A stretch of 64,000 bases of DNA from Blumeriella jaapii (GCA_009599575.1 VWND01000069.1:186001-250000), one strand, 5' to 3'. Positions 20,024 to 31,359 are shown, counted from the stretch's first letter. A program made the numbers and translations. The notes: generated from the letters alone by a model not told the origin.

Positions 20024-21172
20024 TCATTTTTGGGCCCGCAGATAACCCGCTGACTCGGTCTTCTTCTTCACCGCGGAGATCTCCTTGTACTTGTTCTCGC
20101 CGTACAACCCGAGGCGCTCAATCTCAGCATGAGCCAGCGCCAACATTGCCCTGGTCTTCTGAAGTTCCGCTTCCAAAGCCCTGACCCTCGCCTGGCCCTT
20201 AATCTTGTCCGCCGCGGCGCTCCTCCTCTCGGCCTTGGCCTCGGCTTGCAAGGTCTGGAACTTGACATCAGCCTTCTTCAACGCCTCCTTGACGTCTTTC
20301 AAGGCCTCGGAGCAGACCTTCGCCTCCGCTTGGAGAGCCTCGTACTTGATCTGGGCCTTCTGCAGATCCGCCGCCGCCTTCTTCTTGGCGTTGGTCAGCT
20401 GCCTCTTCGAGTTCGCGGCGGCCTTCTGTCTCTCCATCTTGAATTCGGCATGTGTCTCTGACGTGTCCGCGACGGCGTCCTTCTCCAACCCCGCCAGCCT
20501 AGCCTTCAAATTCGCTTTCTCGCCATCTCTGCCTTGCATAAGGTTCGCGCCAGGCGCGTTCTCCAAGCTGCGGAGTCTGCCCTTCAACCTCGTGATTTCC
20601 ATGTCTCGACTCTGCACGAATGTGAGGTTAGCATCAGAGTCTGCCATAGGGAGGGATACACGGTACGTGGGATAATCGCAGGGTCCCGGCTCCGAGTGTG
20701 TGTTTCGGGGCTTTATCCAAATCGGTGGTGATGAGGGGTGAGAAGCATACGTACAATGATATGTTTCATGTGCGAGGTCAATTCAGAGGACTGAATCTTG
20801 TTGATGGCCTCGAGGCGTACAATGTTGGCTTGATCGCAGCTGGGACACACGGTGCTTGCTTTTAGACCAGCTACACTAGGAGCTAGAGGTCAGCTGCTAT
20901 ATTTTGACGCGTCTCGGAGGTCCTCCGAAGAAGGCGCGCCTGCCCTGCCTCGAAAAGGAACGGGACGGAAAGCAAATGTCTGCCATGGAGCTGTAGATGA
21001 CTTGACTTACCTGTTGATGGTCACCATCGGCGCCTGCGAGCATGCAGTTGATGGTCTTTTCGTATTCAGCGTGGCCGCACTGGAAATAGAAGATGCGGAC
21101 TCCGGGGCACTTGTTCCTGTACGGGTTCTCAGTGGGGCGTGTTCGACCTTGAGGAACTCCTGGGTTCTCCAT
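20024..21172 (-). CDS. Coiled-coil protein with Cys-rich N-terminus
   Basis: Unrecognised fungal protein assembled from three exons. Exon 1 starts at ATG 21172 (MENPGVPQGRTRPTENPYRN) and encodes CPGVRIFYFQCGHAEYEKTI; exon 2 lies at about 20875-20755 and encodes STVCPSCDQANIVRLEAINK; exon 3 is 20611-20024. The second intron is clean (20754-20612, GTACGT...GTGCAG, phase 0). The first is not: the ideal GTAAGT donor at 21010 leaves phase 0, while acceptors before exon 2 need one or two carried bases, so a weaker donor (GTGACC, about 21025) or an indel is required. The CGH and CPSC pairs suggest a zinc-binding module; exon 3 is almost all Lys/Ala/Glu heptads (about 170 aa), a long coiled coil. Confidence 0.68.
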
Positions 21173-22295
21173 CTCCAAAGGCGGGTCTTGGTTGTGGCTG
21201 TTTGGTTCAGTAGATACGGGATGGTATCGAGGATTCAGAAGGAGAAGGAGAAGGAGAATGCAATGGTCGATTATGAGGTGGTGGGGCTCTCGCTAAAGGC
21301 AAATTCGGCGCTAAGAGTAAACAACCGTTTTCGGGTACTGGTACCTCTTCGGGATATGTGAAATTCGAAGCCACGACAGATCATAGACTGTAGCAGAGTC
21401 AAAGCGGCAAGTATGAATGGGCCATAGAGACATCTAAAATGCTATATCTGGAATACTCGGGAGTAAAGTTGGGATCTTGTTGCCAGCCCCACACGACAGG
21501 GTGGTTGGTGAGGACAGGCTCACCATCTTGTAGTTCTCATGCGATCACAAAGCGTTGGTAGTACCCACTGAGGGTGATTAGCATATGGATCGATCTGTCG
21601 TGGCCACACGAGGTCACCCAAGTTACGAGGGGGTTGCAAATAGAATTCCACAAGAGGCATGTCCTGCACGTCAGAAGAAAGAGCAAGTGAGCGAATTTGA
21701 AGCAGCTCATAAACGTCAGCGTGCTATTGATGTGTGCCAGGCTCAACCAGACTCCACCAAACAGCAAATAGAGAATGCAGGGTCCCAACAAGTAGACGAC
21801 CTTTTCGTCCACAGCCCAGCTTACAGTACTAACACGTCACAGGCATCGTGTGATCACGAGAAGATGCTGGAAATCTTTAGAGTCCAATGATTGAGGGTAT
21901 AGGATGGGGCTGGAATTGAGGCGATGCTTTATGCGTTGCTTCCACTGTCAATTTTCACTTTTCTTAGCCATATGAAGAGGTGGCCTACAATGGTAGATGG
22001 AAAATATGCTCCAGCATTGCACCCGTCTACTTGCGATTCATATAAACAATACAAGGTTTCTGGTTCATCAACATCTCCAACCACCAATTTCTATAGCATA
22101 CACTGACTCACTGTGAAGCAAACATCACCTTATTAAATGAATATTCGAATTGGGTATCGAACTAGGGGTTATATATACTACGCTATATATGCTAAAAATT
22201 CAAAGAGCAGAACCTGCTTCTAAATTAAGGCCCAGCAGCCTACCTCGCATTGCAACTGCGACGTCGGTAACCCTTGCTTGGCAAATAAGGTCAGC
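21173..22295. other. Spacer, no confident gene
   Basis: Holds an ATG-started 101-codon plus-strand ORF (21585-21890) and, antisense, a hydrophobic minus-strand ORF (21537-21812). They overlap, so at most one is real, and neither shows a family signature. AT content rises towards 22150. Confidence 0.4.
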
Positions 22296-23190
22296 CTACT
22301 CGATTCTATTCTCTCCCACCGTAAGCAAGGGATCGACTTCCCCATTCTCCAGGCTTTTTCCTTTCTTTGGATAAATGTAGTAGTGTTGTGCTATGAATAC
22401 GATGTCGAAGAACACACTGATGTTCCCCAAAGCCAGCTTGACCGGATTGCCCGTTATGCCAGACCAGTCGCCTTGCAGGTAGCTATCGATGCCCAGCTGC
22501 AGAATCGAGAGGATACCCCCAGCAAAGTCAAGCAGGATTTGAGCAATCGACCAGCCCTGCGTGCTCTGATTCTTGTAATTCGTGAGGACTTGCGGCATGT
22601 ACTTGACGAGGGTGATGAGGAGCTTGACGTAGGAGATGGCATAGATCTGTGTTGCAGAGCATTAGCACGACCCAAGACACCGGAGGCAGGCGACTGACCA
22701 CATCGATCCACGCCCAGCCGGTCTGCGCATCCTCGTCGTGTCTCGCTATCACAACAACCATCACAAGCGCCACGCCGACCAAACTCCCGAAGAAGATGCC
22801 CAGAATGGGTTTACTCGGCCTCGAGCCCAGGCCGCCCTTACCCCGCTTGTCGAATCCCCAGAGTCCGGGTACGAATTGCGAGAGTGTAACGGCGGACAGG
22901 ACCACCGCGTGCGCCGCGAACGCGAGATCGTTAAACTGTACCGTCGGCGTCAGGCCGTGGTTCCGCAGACCGTATTGCTCCCGGATCGTCGGCGAGTACA
23001 GGAAAGCGGCGTTGGATACGAAGTACGCGATGAAGCCCAGCACGTTGACTGTGGGAAAGTCGATGGTCGTGCCGGTTGTGGAACGTCGGCGGAGGTTGAG
23101 GAGTGGCTGGGGATAGAAGGAGAGCGACCAGCAAATCGTATATATCCAACCAAAGAGGTAGGAGAGGGCCGAAAGGAACGAGGTCACCAT
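22296..23190 (-). CDS. Cystinosin-type PQ-loop transporter
   Basis: Proton-coupled cystine exporter family of the vacuole or lysosome membrane (yeast Ers1, human CTNS). Exons 23190-22699 and 22646-22296, joined phase 0 across a 52-nt intron (GTCAGT, GCTAATG branch, ACACAG); 280 aa. The frame is open further upstream only from a TTG, so ATG 23190 ([18 protein letters not shown]) is used. First PQ-loop: [20 protein letters not shown]; second: [20 protein letters not shown]. About seven hydrophobic segments are visible, and the C-terminus ([21 protein letters not shown]) is cytosolic-looking. The long luminal N-terminal domain of the animal protein is absent, as is usual in fungi. The 2EXR-like gene starts divergently 329 bp away. 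Confidence 0.93.
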
Positions 23191-23518
23191 GTTTAGCAGC
23201 TTGTCAACGAGTGTCAATGAGTATCAACGATTAAGAATGAATTTGAGGCTCGAGTTCTTGTCATAAATAGATATCTGATCCATGATGATTTAAAGATTAC
23301 GTGCTCACGTGGCAATATTACCGAATGACAGGTGCCGGGTCATGGACTTAAGCTTATCTTTCGTTATCTCTGGCCTTGGCACTTCGATATCGACTTCGCC
23401 CAGTCCCTTCGTCCGAGTTCCACATCCCTTTATGAAATCTACAACCCGCATACATTGATTTCTACCAAGAAAGACAGCAAGAAAGAAACGAACGGAGGCT
23501 CTTCCTGCTACGTCCGTT
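23191..23518. promoter_or_regulatory. Divergent promoter, cystinosin / 2EXR-like gene
   Basis: 328 bp between two start codons on opposite strands, so it must carry both promoters. No specific binding site could be assigned by eye. Confidence 0.5.
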
Positions 23519-24133
23519 ATGCCGAGTATCTCATTTACAGATCTTCCCGGAGAAATCCGCAACCAGATCTACCATCTTTTACTTCTCCTTCCTTCTATGT
23601 CAACCCCTCGTCTCCTTGGTGATCCACCAATATATCCTCAAGTCCTGGCCGTCTGTCACCAAGTCTACGATGAAGCAAGGCCTGTCCTCTACGGCTGCAA
23701 CACGTTTCTTGCACACCCAAACCTTCTCGCTGGCATGCCCCGTCTGCGACTGTACTACGACACCATCTCCAAAGCCAGTCTGATATCACTCATCCAACGA
23801 TTCCACATACGCGTGCGCCTGGATTGCGATCCCAACTTCTCTGCGAAGGGCGCTGCTGAGTCGTTCACTGGCGTAAAAGAGCTGACTGTCGAAGTCACCC
23901 AGGCGCAGTTTGGAAGCTCAGACTACAAGGTGCTGAGGCTGTTCGAAGACGTCCGGGCTGTAGAACAAGCCAGGGTCTATGGAAGTGTCTCGGCATTCCC
24001 AGCCTATGTCGGATGGTTGCAATCCTCGATGATGACCCCCGAGGGGCAGCACGTCGACGTGTTTGGGAGTGAGACCGTAGATCTACCGGTGAGACCTTAT
24101 GATGTGTGGACTGTCAGTGCAAAAGAGAGATGA
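23519..24133 (+). CDS. 2EXR/F-box-like hypothetical protein
   Basis: Intronless ORF of 204 aa. The start MPSISFTDLPGEIRNQIYHL has the LPxEIRNxIYxLLL signature of the large fungal 2EXR/F-box-like family, followed by YPQVLAVCHQVYDEARPVLY, the companion motif in which Cys-His and Glu-Ala-Arg are conserved. The remainder (HIRVRLDCDPNF, VKELTVEV) fits the beta-rich C-terminal region of such proteins. The family is greatly expanded in Pezizomycotina; the biochemical role is unknown, possibly substrate recognition by ubiquitin ligases if the F-box relation holds. Confidence 0.82.
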   Translation: MPSISFTDLPGEIRNQIYHLLLLLPSMSTPRLLGDPPIYPQVLAVCHQVYDEARPVLYGCNTFLAHPNLLAGMPRLRLYYDTISKASLISLIQRFHIRVRLDCDPNFSAKGAAESFTGVKELTVEVTQAQFGSSDYKVLRLFEDVRAVEQARVYGSVSAFPAYVGWLQSSMMTPEGQHVDVFGSETVDLPVRPYDVWTVSAKER

Positions 24134-25128
24134 TATGCGCCAGTAGCTTACTATTATGCATCACAGCATGGCGGAAGATAAAAATCATGCAATAGGGTGG
24201 CCTTCTTGATACCAGGCGATTCGATGTCTGTTCAGCAGGCAAATGCAATCTTTTTCCCCCGCCGATTGCTTGCCCGCAATCACCTGTCGGAATCAGATGC
24301 CTGAAATGTTTTGAATCATCAGTGTTGCTATACTTCCCATGCCGAAAGCCCTTTGTATCCTCGACCGTGAGAGAACGAGTCGAGAATAACATCGACTGGT
24401 CACTCATTGAACCTGACCTGCCCGAAGCCTGCGAGAGCCGAAGCAGCAGCATCTGAAGTCTCGATGTCCCGGAAAACTCCGCATAACTTCACGGGATCCA
24501 GCAGTACATAGCCTCGGTCTGGCTTTGAGAAGGCGCCCCCGGTCTCTTCGTTTGGGGGATTTCTTTGGCAGTCATGTCGCAGGATTTTGGAGGGTTGGGA
24601 TATGAGACATCGTGCGAAGCACAGCAGTGTGGATTCACATTTCGCTGTGTGACAGGTAATGTGTCTTTTGGACCTTTCGGCCCAAGACTTCTTCTCCTAA
24701 CGAACTCCAATCAAGAGCATATTCAACATTTGGCATCGCCCGACGAGAATGAACCAGGAAAGCAACTAGTTTTTGATTTCTTTCACTGCATACAAGTAGC
24801 CTTCAAATAATTGTCATGTAAAATTCCGACTGCCGAGATTGCTAGCTACGTTGCTGTTTTGCTATCTTACTAGTGACAAGGGAGTCAGTTTCCGAGAGCT
24901 TGCCCGTGAAGGAAAAACTCGCCAATTTTTTTTTTTGGCCAAACGGCAAGATCAAAAAACATTTCCAGCACTCGGATCCAGCCGCTTGCTTGCCCAAGGA
25001 GGTGAGGGTAAGTTAAGGTATATATCGTTCGTTATCAATTGAATCTACCTACATACATTACTTTACTTATTATGTACTTACTCACTTGTTCTACCGAAAC
25101 AGACCAAAACGATCAATGATAAAATTTC
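24134..25128. other. Spacer, no gene seen
   Basis: ORFs of up to 112 codons overlap on both strands without any recognised motif. The last 300 bp turn AT-rich with TACATACATTACTTTACTTATTAT-like composition. Probably non-coding. Confidence 0.4.
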
Positions 25129-25135
25129 AAAAAAA
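25129..25135 (-). terminator. Pol III terminator of tRNA-Phe
   Basis: Seven T on the minus strand, 43 nt beyond the tRNA 3' end. A perfect hairpin lies between (25149-25168: GATTCCGG, loop TGAT, CCGGAATC). A T-run of at least five is what fungal RNA polymerase III needs to stop. Confidence 0.55.
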
Positions 25136-25177
25136 TTAAGTTCGATGTGATTCCGGTGATCCGGAATCCGCAGAGTT

Positions 25178-25268
25178 TGCGGCTTCTGTGGATCGAACAC
25201 AGTGCCTCCAGATATCAAACGCTGAAGTTGGCTTCAGTCTGGCGCTCTCCCAAGTGAGCTAAAGCCGC
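25178..25268 (-). tRNA. tRNA-Phe (GAA) with an 18-nt intron
   Basis: Minus-strand cloverleaf: acceptor GCGGCTT pairs with AAGCCGC, discriminator A; D arm GCTC/GAGC with loop ACTTGGGA; anticodon stem CCAGA/TCTGG enclosing CT-GAA-G-A; T arm CTGTG-TTCGATC-CACAG. The 18-nt intron (CCAACTTCAGCGTTTGAT) sits between positions 37 and 38, the canonical place, and contains TTCAG, able to pair with the anticodon as in other nuclear tRNA introns. Mature length 73 nt before CCA. Confidence 0.97.
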
Positions 25269-26062
25269 TGGGTTGATGATCATTAAAATTAATGCTTTGT
25301 TATCTGACCGTATCGCTTTTACTCACGTGGGGCAGAGTAGTCACCGATTTTTGGGGGGTGTTTCTATTGAAATGCATGCGTAACTTTGGCGGTGCGTGGA
25401 ATGTATACACACGTCGACTCGGAGTCAGTTCCACCTCCGTGTTTCTAGGTACAGTACTTCATCTGCCTTTACTTCTGATTTCGTGTCGTATGCTCTCGCA
25501 TCGCCTCGAGATTTTGAACTCGAAGACTCGTGGTTTGGAGGTCAGGAAGAAGTTCTTCGCTTATCAATTGATAAGTGCACACGGCGTCACATTATCGAAT
25601 CCATGCTGCCCTCAGTGTAAACATCTCAACAATTCATCCTACCACAGTCTTGCGCCAGTAACAAGATTCGGTTTTCTCGCGTTTACCCTATACCCTTGCG
25701 ATACGCCGGAATACAAAGCCTCCAATCCCCTCATGTCTTGCAAGCATACATCAACACCACACTTATTATCGTATGCACGGACTGCTTATGCTGGTATCTG
25801 TCGTATTGTTATTTCTTCGAGCCTCCTCGTCTGATCATCACCACTACTGGTTGACATTCCGTCGCTTGTCTACTTTCCTGTTTTTCCTATCTATGTCCGC
25901 TTTCTTTCCTTGTCTTCCATTCTCAACCGAGGGTTCCACATTTCCCCCCTGCCCTTTTGACTCCGCTACCTAGGAGCATGGCATGTCAGTACAACATGAT
26001 CCCGAACGATACGTTGACTTCGACTCACAGGAAGCGGCATCAAACACCCCATCCCATGTCCA
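25269..26062. other. Upstream region of tRNA-Phe and 3' flank of the membrane protein gene
   Basis: A 180-codon ORF (25292-25834) is Ser/Leu/Tyr-rich with no motif and is probably chance. No other gene seen. Confidence 0.4.
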
Positions 26063-26952
26063 TCAAGTGATCAAGATAGCACTAGCCATAATATTCTCCA
26101 GCACCTGGCTGCCAAACACCAACGGCCCGCCTCCATTCTCAGCCTTGATAAAGCACCTCATATCATTGTACGGAAACCCCGGAATCAGCGCGTTGAACGT
26201 AACGCCCACACAAGGTCCCGCGCCCACCTTGCCCCCGGCTTCCCAGCTGGTCGTATAGGCGGCACAGGTATCGATGCAATCGTTGAAAGTAGCCTGGATC
26301 CTCGATTGAATGTCCACTGTCGCGCCGCTACTAGACTGGAGATCTTGCTGGCAGTACTTGAGAAATGACCACGAGCTGCTCCTGGGGGTGTACGACGTGC
26401 CGTTTGCTGACGGACAGCCTAGTATTGCCAGAGCTGCGGCCGTCGTAGTTGGTGTACTGATAGAGGACGTTGTGCTTATCGAAAAAGAAGAGGGTGTTGA
26501 GGAGGTCGAGGTCGAAGACTGGGACGATGAGGAAGACGAGACTGGTGTGCTTGAAGTATGAGCAATCGGATCACTGATCGAAATCATCAGTACATCCATT
26601 TAACGAAGTTATCCCCTCGCAACGGGGTGTCTTCTTACTCGACGGCCTTCTTCTCATGATCGGCCGCTAACGATCCTCCCACACCCCCTCCCACCGCGCC
26701 CGCAATGATGAGCAGGACGGCCACGAGCACAACTGCAAACTTCTTTCGACTCAAACCGCATATCTTCTTTGCCGCTGGCTGTGCTTCGAACGGTACATAA
26801 TACTCGGGTGCCTCCAAGGAGTAGGGGGTTTGTTTATCGTATGCTTTGACGCCATCGGTCTCGTACTGCTCACGATCATCGTGGTAGAGTCCTGCTGTTG
26901 GGTCATGTGAGATGTGCTGCAGGCCTTCGGTAACTGGGTATTGGTATGCCAT
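26063..26952 (-). CDS. Single-pass Ser/Thr-rich membrane protein with Cys-rich ectodomain
   Basis: Exons 26952-26639 and 26573-26063 joined in phase 2 across a 65-nt intron (GTAAGA, TACTGAT branch, ATCAG); 274 aa. The N-terminal 80 aa are hydrophilic with Tyr/His (MAYQYPVTEGLQHISHDPTA), then RKKFAVVLVAVLLIIAGAVG forms one membrane segment preceded by positive charges, so the N-terminus is probably cytosolic. After it come a Ser/Thr-rich, probably O-glycosylated linker (about 50 aa) and a C-terminal domain with six to seven Cys (CPSANGTSY, FLKYCQQDL, FNDCIDTCAAY, GPCVGVTFN, MRCFIKAENGG). The pattern resembles fungal PAN/apple-like cell-surface domains. Function is unknown; a cell-wall or surface role is inferred from topology. 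Confidence 0.83.
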
Positions 26953-27579
26953 CGTGAGAATGCCTAGCTGTGGTCTGGTTCTTCCGCTATAACCCAAATA
27001 TCACACAACAGTCATCGTCGATGAACATGAAAGGGAAAACAAGACGATGCGAGGCAGAAACTCATCACTAAGTTTGCGACCCCAGAATCCGGCCATCAAC
27101 TGAAGATCCTAGTATATTCTTGGGGCTGAAGCGACACGGCAGATCAGCTGGAGAGGCTGATTGGCGCAGTACATGTGCCAGCTGGCAGGCCTTGACGTCT
27201 CGTTCAATCCTCCTCTTCTCCTCCTACTATGCACACTATAATTAACCCATGGTAGCCAATCGTTTGTAAGAATTCCGATGAGTGTCATCTGAGGTCATCC
27301 AATCGGCACAAGTGAGTAATCAATGTCCTTGAGGCGGGAAGATAGTCAACTGCAGGAACGTGTTTTAAACGCTTGGTAAGAGGGAACGCTTGGTCTAGTG
27401 CCGCAAATCAGCAAGTTGCAGACGCATATCTGAAAGGCTACTTCGACCAAGGTATGCACAGAGAGAAGTCCCATATGTAAGTTGCTTGGGCAGCTATTTC
27501 AGCTTGTACATATCTCAAGCCGATATGAAGTACTATCTCTAGGACATAATGCGTCACAACTGGATCAGCAGTTGGCCGT
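26953..27579. other. Spacer upstream of the membrane protein gene
   Basis: About 630 bp carrying the promoter of the gene starting at 26952 and the 3' flank of the GST-like gene. No ORF or repeat of note. Confidence 0.45.
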
Positions 27580-28771
27580 TTAATGATTCGCCTTCTTGAC
27601 CACGATCCCTCTACGAGGGAAATGCATTCTCAGACCATTCTTCAGCTCAATCGTCACAGTATCGATCTTGAGACTGATAAGCTTGCCGTACTGTGGGTGC
27701 GACCCTGGCTCAGAACTACCACAAAAGCCATCAGCATCCCATCTCTTATCCAGGCTGAAAAGACACTTACTCGGTCGTCTCAACTGTCACCTGTTCTCCT
27801 ATTGGGATACCAAGCGGATCATTCGCCACCTCCGAACTCTCTTTCACAGCATAAGTCCCATTACTTACAAGCTCAATAGCCTTCTCCTGCGAGAGCTTCT
27901 CGGTGTCCTTGGTCGGCAATCTGGCAAGCCTGCAACCATGTCAAAATCTACATCTCAAGACAAGAAACAGACATCTTACCACGCAAAGAGCTTTGGGAAG
28001 TGCTCCGGCTGGAAAGCAGGCTCGTCCTTTACCCCGAAGGCCTCGAGAGACCACCGGATGACCCACGCGATATTGACATCGCTCAGCGAGATCTCGTCAC
28101 CGTTCATGAAGGGCTTGCCGTGGCCGAGGAACTCCCGCTCGACGATTGTGAGTGACGCGCGGTAATCGGCGAGCGCGCTCGTCCTGAAAGTTGCGTAGTT
28201 TGGATCACTGAGGATGGCTACAATGCCGCAAATCAGCCGTCACAAGCCCGCGTACACAGGCCAGTCCTAGGAAGCGGTCTCGAGCATTCGCACACCACGT
28301 GGGCAATCCGAACAAGATACCAAGAACAAGCTCACTCACGAAAGATATCCTTCCTATCCTTCACGAAGTTCGGTTCCAAGCGCCCCGGCGGGGCCGCGCG
28401 CAGCACATCCCGGAACAGCGAGTCGCCAAAGATCTCGAAGGCCTTGGCTTCGGCGGTGACGAGGCTGCTACTGCTGCTGTAGGCGCCCTGCAGGACATCG
28501 ATGATGAGGCTGGTGTCAACGAAGACATCCTTGCCGATGGCGAGCACGGGGATGCGGCGGTAGGTGATTTCGAGCTTTTCTAGAGTGGGCCGCGGCAGTA
28601 CAATGGGCTGCTCGCAGCTCAGCAGCTTGATGCCGGCCGCAGCGCAGAAGAGGTGCACTCTGCGAGTAGGGCGAGAAGCCTGCGGTCGGTTGTCAGTATC
28701 CCAGGATGCCAAGTGATGGACTTTGATGATATAAGCTTACCGTAGTCGAAGAGAATGGGTGTGATGGTCAT
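27580..28771 (-). CDS. GST-like protein (thioredoxin-fold plus GST C-terminal), with apparent frameshift
   Basis: Five exons: 28771-28741, 28679-28340, 28217-27980, 27929-27771, 27715-27580, with consensus GT-AG introns of 61, 122, 50 and 55 nt. The start MTITPILFDYGFSPYSQ matches the N-terminus of fungal GST-like proteins, and the later frame continues VHLFCAAAGIKLLSCEQPIV, RIPVLAIGKDVFVDTSLIID and a GST C-terminal part (MNGDEISLSDVNIAWVIRWS). Between them, at about 28658, the frames disagree: CAG AGTG should read CAG, one Lys/Arg codon, GTG, so two bases look missing. Alternative: splicing to AG at 28659-28658 (83-nt intron) restores the frame but drops the conserved GFSPYSQ strand. The C-terminal 45 aa (KLISLKIDTVTIELKNGLRM) are an unusual beta-like addition. 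Either a sequencing error, a recent null allele or an altered acceptor. Confidence 0.8.
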
Positions 28772-29955
28772 GATGGATATCGAATATGTGTACTGATATT
28801 CCGAGTGGAAAGCGTGTAGATTAAGGAATCTCAACGTGTCGTTGAACATCTATCCCATCCCTCGGCGGCATCGGTCCTCCGGAAGCTCGATATGAACTAA
28901 TCGCACACCATCAAACACACACCAATAAGCGGTCCTAAATCTCCCTTGGGCCCTAGTGCTTCTAGTCTTTTGCGGGGTGGGAGCCGTTCAACCGTAAGTG
29001 CCGCTATCCGTAAGCGGGAGCGGGTGCGCTAAAAAAAAGGGTATAAGATGCGATCGTTTACTTACTCTTCCTCAAAGATGTTCTTCGCAGAGACTTCAAA
29101 ACTTCATCCAGCCCTTTTGAATTGCTGGGCGCGGACGGCTTGTAGCGGGTACATACATATATGTATATATGTATATATGTATATATGTAAATATGTACTC
29201 CTACACTGCTGGCTGGCTAGCTGGGAGGTTGGAAGGCTGGAATGCTTTGATGAATAGAAAGCAAAGCTGATGTTCTTGCTCTTGGGAAGCCGAAGTTGGA
29301 CGCCGTGGAACCACAACAAACTCTGCCTCAGATGGTTTTCCGAAAACTCGGGAGGCGGATCAAACACGACTCGGTCTACCGCGGTCAGGGCTAGGTCTTA
29401 GTGGAATGACTGATAGAATTCTTGGACTTTTCTTGATCTGCGACTTTGTTGTTGTCGAAGTCGGATGGTTCGTTGTTGCTGAGAAGAAGCATTTGAGACT
29501 TGCTCTGGAGTGGTGCGTGGTTGGTTGCCTTGATGATGGTGCTGTAGATAACAGCTCTTCGTTGTTCTCCCTCGATAGTGATAACTTGGCCGAGAAAGAC
29601 ATCGAAAGGAAAGGATCTCTCGAGAAAAGATGCCGCTTCAGAAAAATATGCTTGTCGGAAAAGAATGTCTGTCGGAATCAAGAGCAGGATCCAGAGCTGT
29701 GACAAGACCCTTTTGGAAATCGGATCCGGAGATTATGCATTTCGAAACTCACGAGCGATTCTGAAGAGGCAAGTTCTCTTCAACTTCAGGCTTTATGAGC
29801 GGACATGTAAGCTAACCCCGACAGTTCGTCAACCGATGCCAGAGTTTCCAGTCCCCAATGCACCCTCATAGAAGACTTATAAGTCCCCCTTCGCACACCG
29901 CCGTGCCGTTGATCATACAGACAACAACCAGCCATGAAATCAGGAAGGAAGGCCT
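28772..29955. other. Spacer with an ATGTAT microsatellite, no confident gene
   Basis: Includes about 45 bp of (TATATATG)n at 29153-29198. Overlapping ORFs at 29391-29705 on both strands (about 100 codons each) have no family signature. Confidence 0.45.
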
Positions 29956-30799
29956 CTAGTTGCCGATCATACGACCAACCATGTTCTGAATTCCACCCCG
30001 CGCCTGACTCTGAACCTGAGAGAACCGCATAAGACCACACGACTCGCTCTCCACATGCTGGACAAGCCCACTCAGCGCCTTGTACTCCCTCGCGCAGCCA
30101 GGACACCGATACAAGTTCTGCTTATGGACGGGGCTCGCCATGTGGCTGTTGACGCCTTGCAGAGTCCCAAACTGCCTCGAGCACAGGTAGCACTCGTACG
30201 CGTTGCCGTTGAAGCACCGCTCGGTAGCGCGGACCGCGGTGTCGTAGCCGGGCAGGGTCAGCATTGGCTTGGTGATAACATGGTTCCGATCGAGGCGGCG
30301 CACGATCTCGTTGATCTTGGTGCGGTTGAGGCCAGACGAGGCGCAGCTGCCGGACTCGAGGTGGATGGTCACGCCGGAAGCGGTGGTGAATGCTTGCTTG
30401 CAGAAGGGACACGCGATCGAGCAGCCCATGTGGATCCGGGAGTGCATATGCTACGGCATCGCACATCAGCAAAAGAAGGCTCTCGGGGTTGGTTGGAGGG
30501 AGGTTACGTACTTGGCGTAGGTTGTTCTCATTCATGAAGATGCGCTTACACGAGGTACAATATGCGTGACCGGCAGCGTCGGAGTAGTGCTGGTGACGAG
30601 CGCGTTCAGAGCCAAAGACCTTGTCGCAGATATCACACTCCCAGCCTGTGACCTCGCTGGCTTCGCTGCTTGCGTACTGGTCCTCGCTCTCGTAGCCATC
30701 AGAGCTCGAGTCGTAACGGTGAGCTGCGCTGGTTCGGAGATGCTGCTTGAAGCCATTCTCCGTGATGAAGGAACGGTCGCACGGGTAACACCAAGGCAT
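29956..30799 (-). CDS. C2H2 zinc finger protein with six fingers
   Basis: Exons 30799-30512 and 30450-29956, phase 0, with a 61-nt intron (GTACGT...CCGTAG); 260 aa. Fingers in order: CYPCDRSFITENGFKQHLRT, CDICDKVFGSERARHQHYSD, CTSCKRIFMNENNLRQ-HMHS (spanning the splice), CPFCKQAFTTASGVTIHLES, CYLCSRQFGTLQGVNSHMAS and CPGCAREYKALSGLVQHVES. Two of them end in Cys instead of the last His (GSC, ESC), a variant tolerated in C2H2 fingers. An acidic Ser/Glu linker separates fingers 1 and 2. Long inter-finger spacing argues against a classical tandem DNA-reading array; RNA or protein binding is equally possible. Confidence 0.9.
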
Positions 30800-31359
30800 C
30801 TTGTCTTGGTCAAGAGCGTTTGCCCCGGAGAAGATTTGTCGGAAGATATGCGAGCTGGATATCTCGTACCTGTGATTATCGTGATGGAGGAAGAAAGTCG
30901 AACGGGGATGACCCTAGCAGGAGAGACTGATCACCTGACACCGGGCTGTCGAACGTTAAGCGATGTCTGTTATTATAGCCGGTTCACGTTTCTACAAGCG
31001 ATCTCCTAGGATGTGATGCTGTACGAAATCCGATGATTTGTCTTTGTCACCACATCGCTGTCACGAGAAACTAGCCCCTACAAAACACAGGTGATGATGA
31101 TGATATTTTTTAACGTCAAGAGGGGCAAAGCCACCTCAGCCTTCCGTACTAAGCTTGGGATTTTAATATACAAGAGGCTCTCGAGAAAGCAGTTATGTAA
31201 AAGAAATGTTTGGCCAGTAGGCCCGCTATTTGAGCCCTTCTTTTACTAGCGGGATGGGTTTCCATATATTTGTAGAATGACCCTTAATAGTTCCCAAGAT
31301 TATAAAATATAGACGTATTACAATTTAAAAAATCAGGATTAAGAAAAAGCATTTTTAAT
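30800..31359. other. Spacer passing into an AT-rich stretch
   Basis: Promoter side of the zinc finger gene, turning AT-rich beyond about 31090 (TTTTAATATACAAG, TTATAAAATATAG). No gene seen. Confidence 0.45.

Noticed and set aside
25292..25834. 180-codon ORF next to tRNA-Phe
   Set aside because: No motif or splice support; composition resembles random translation.
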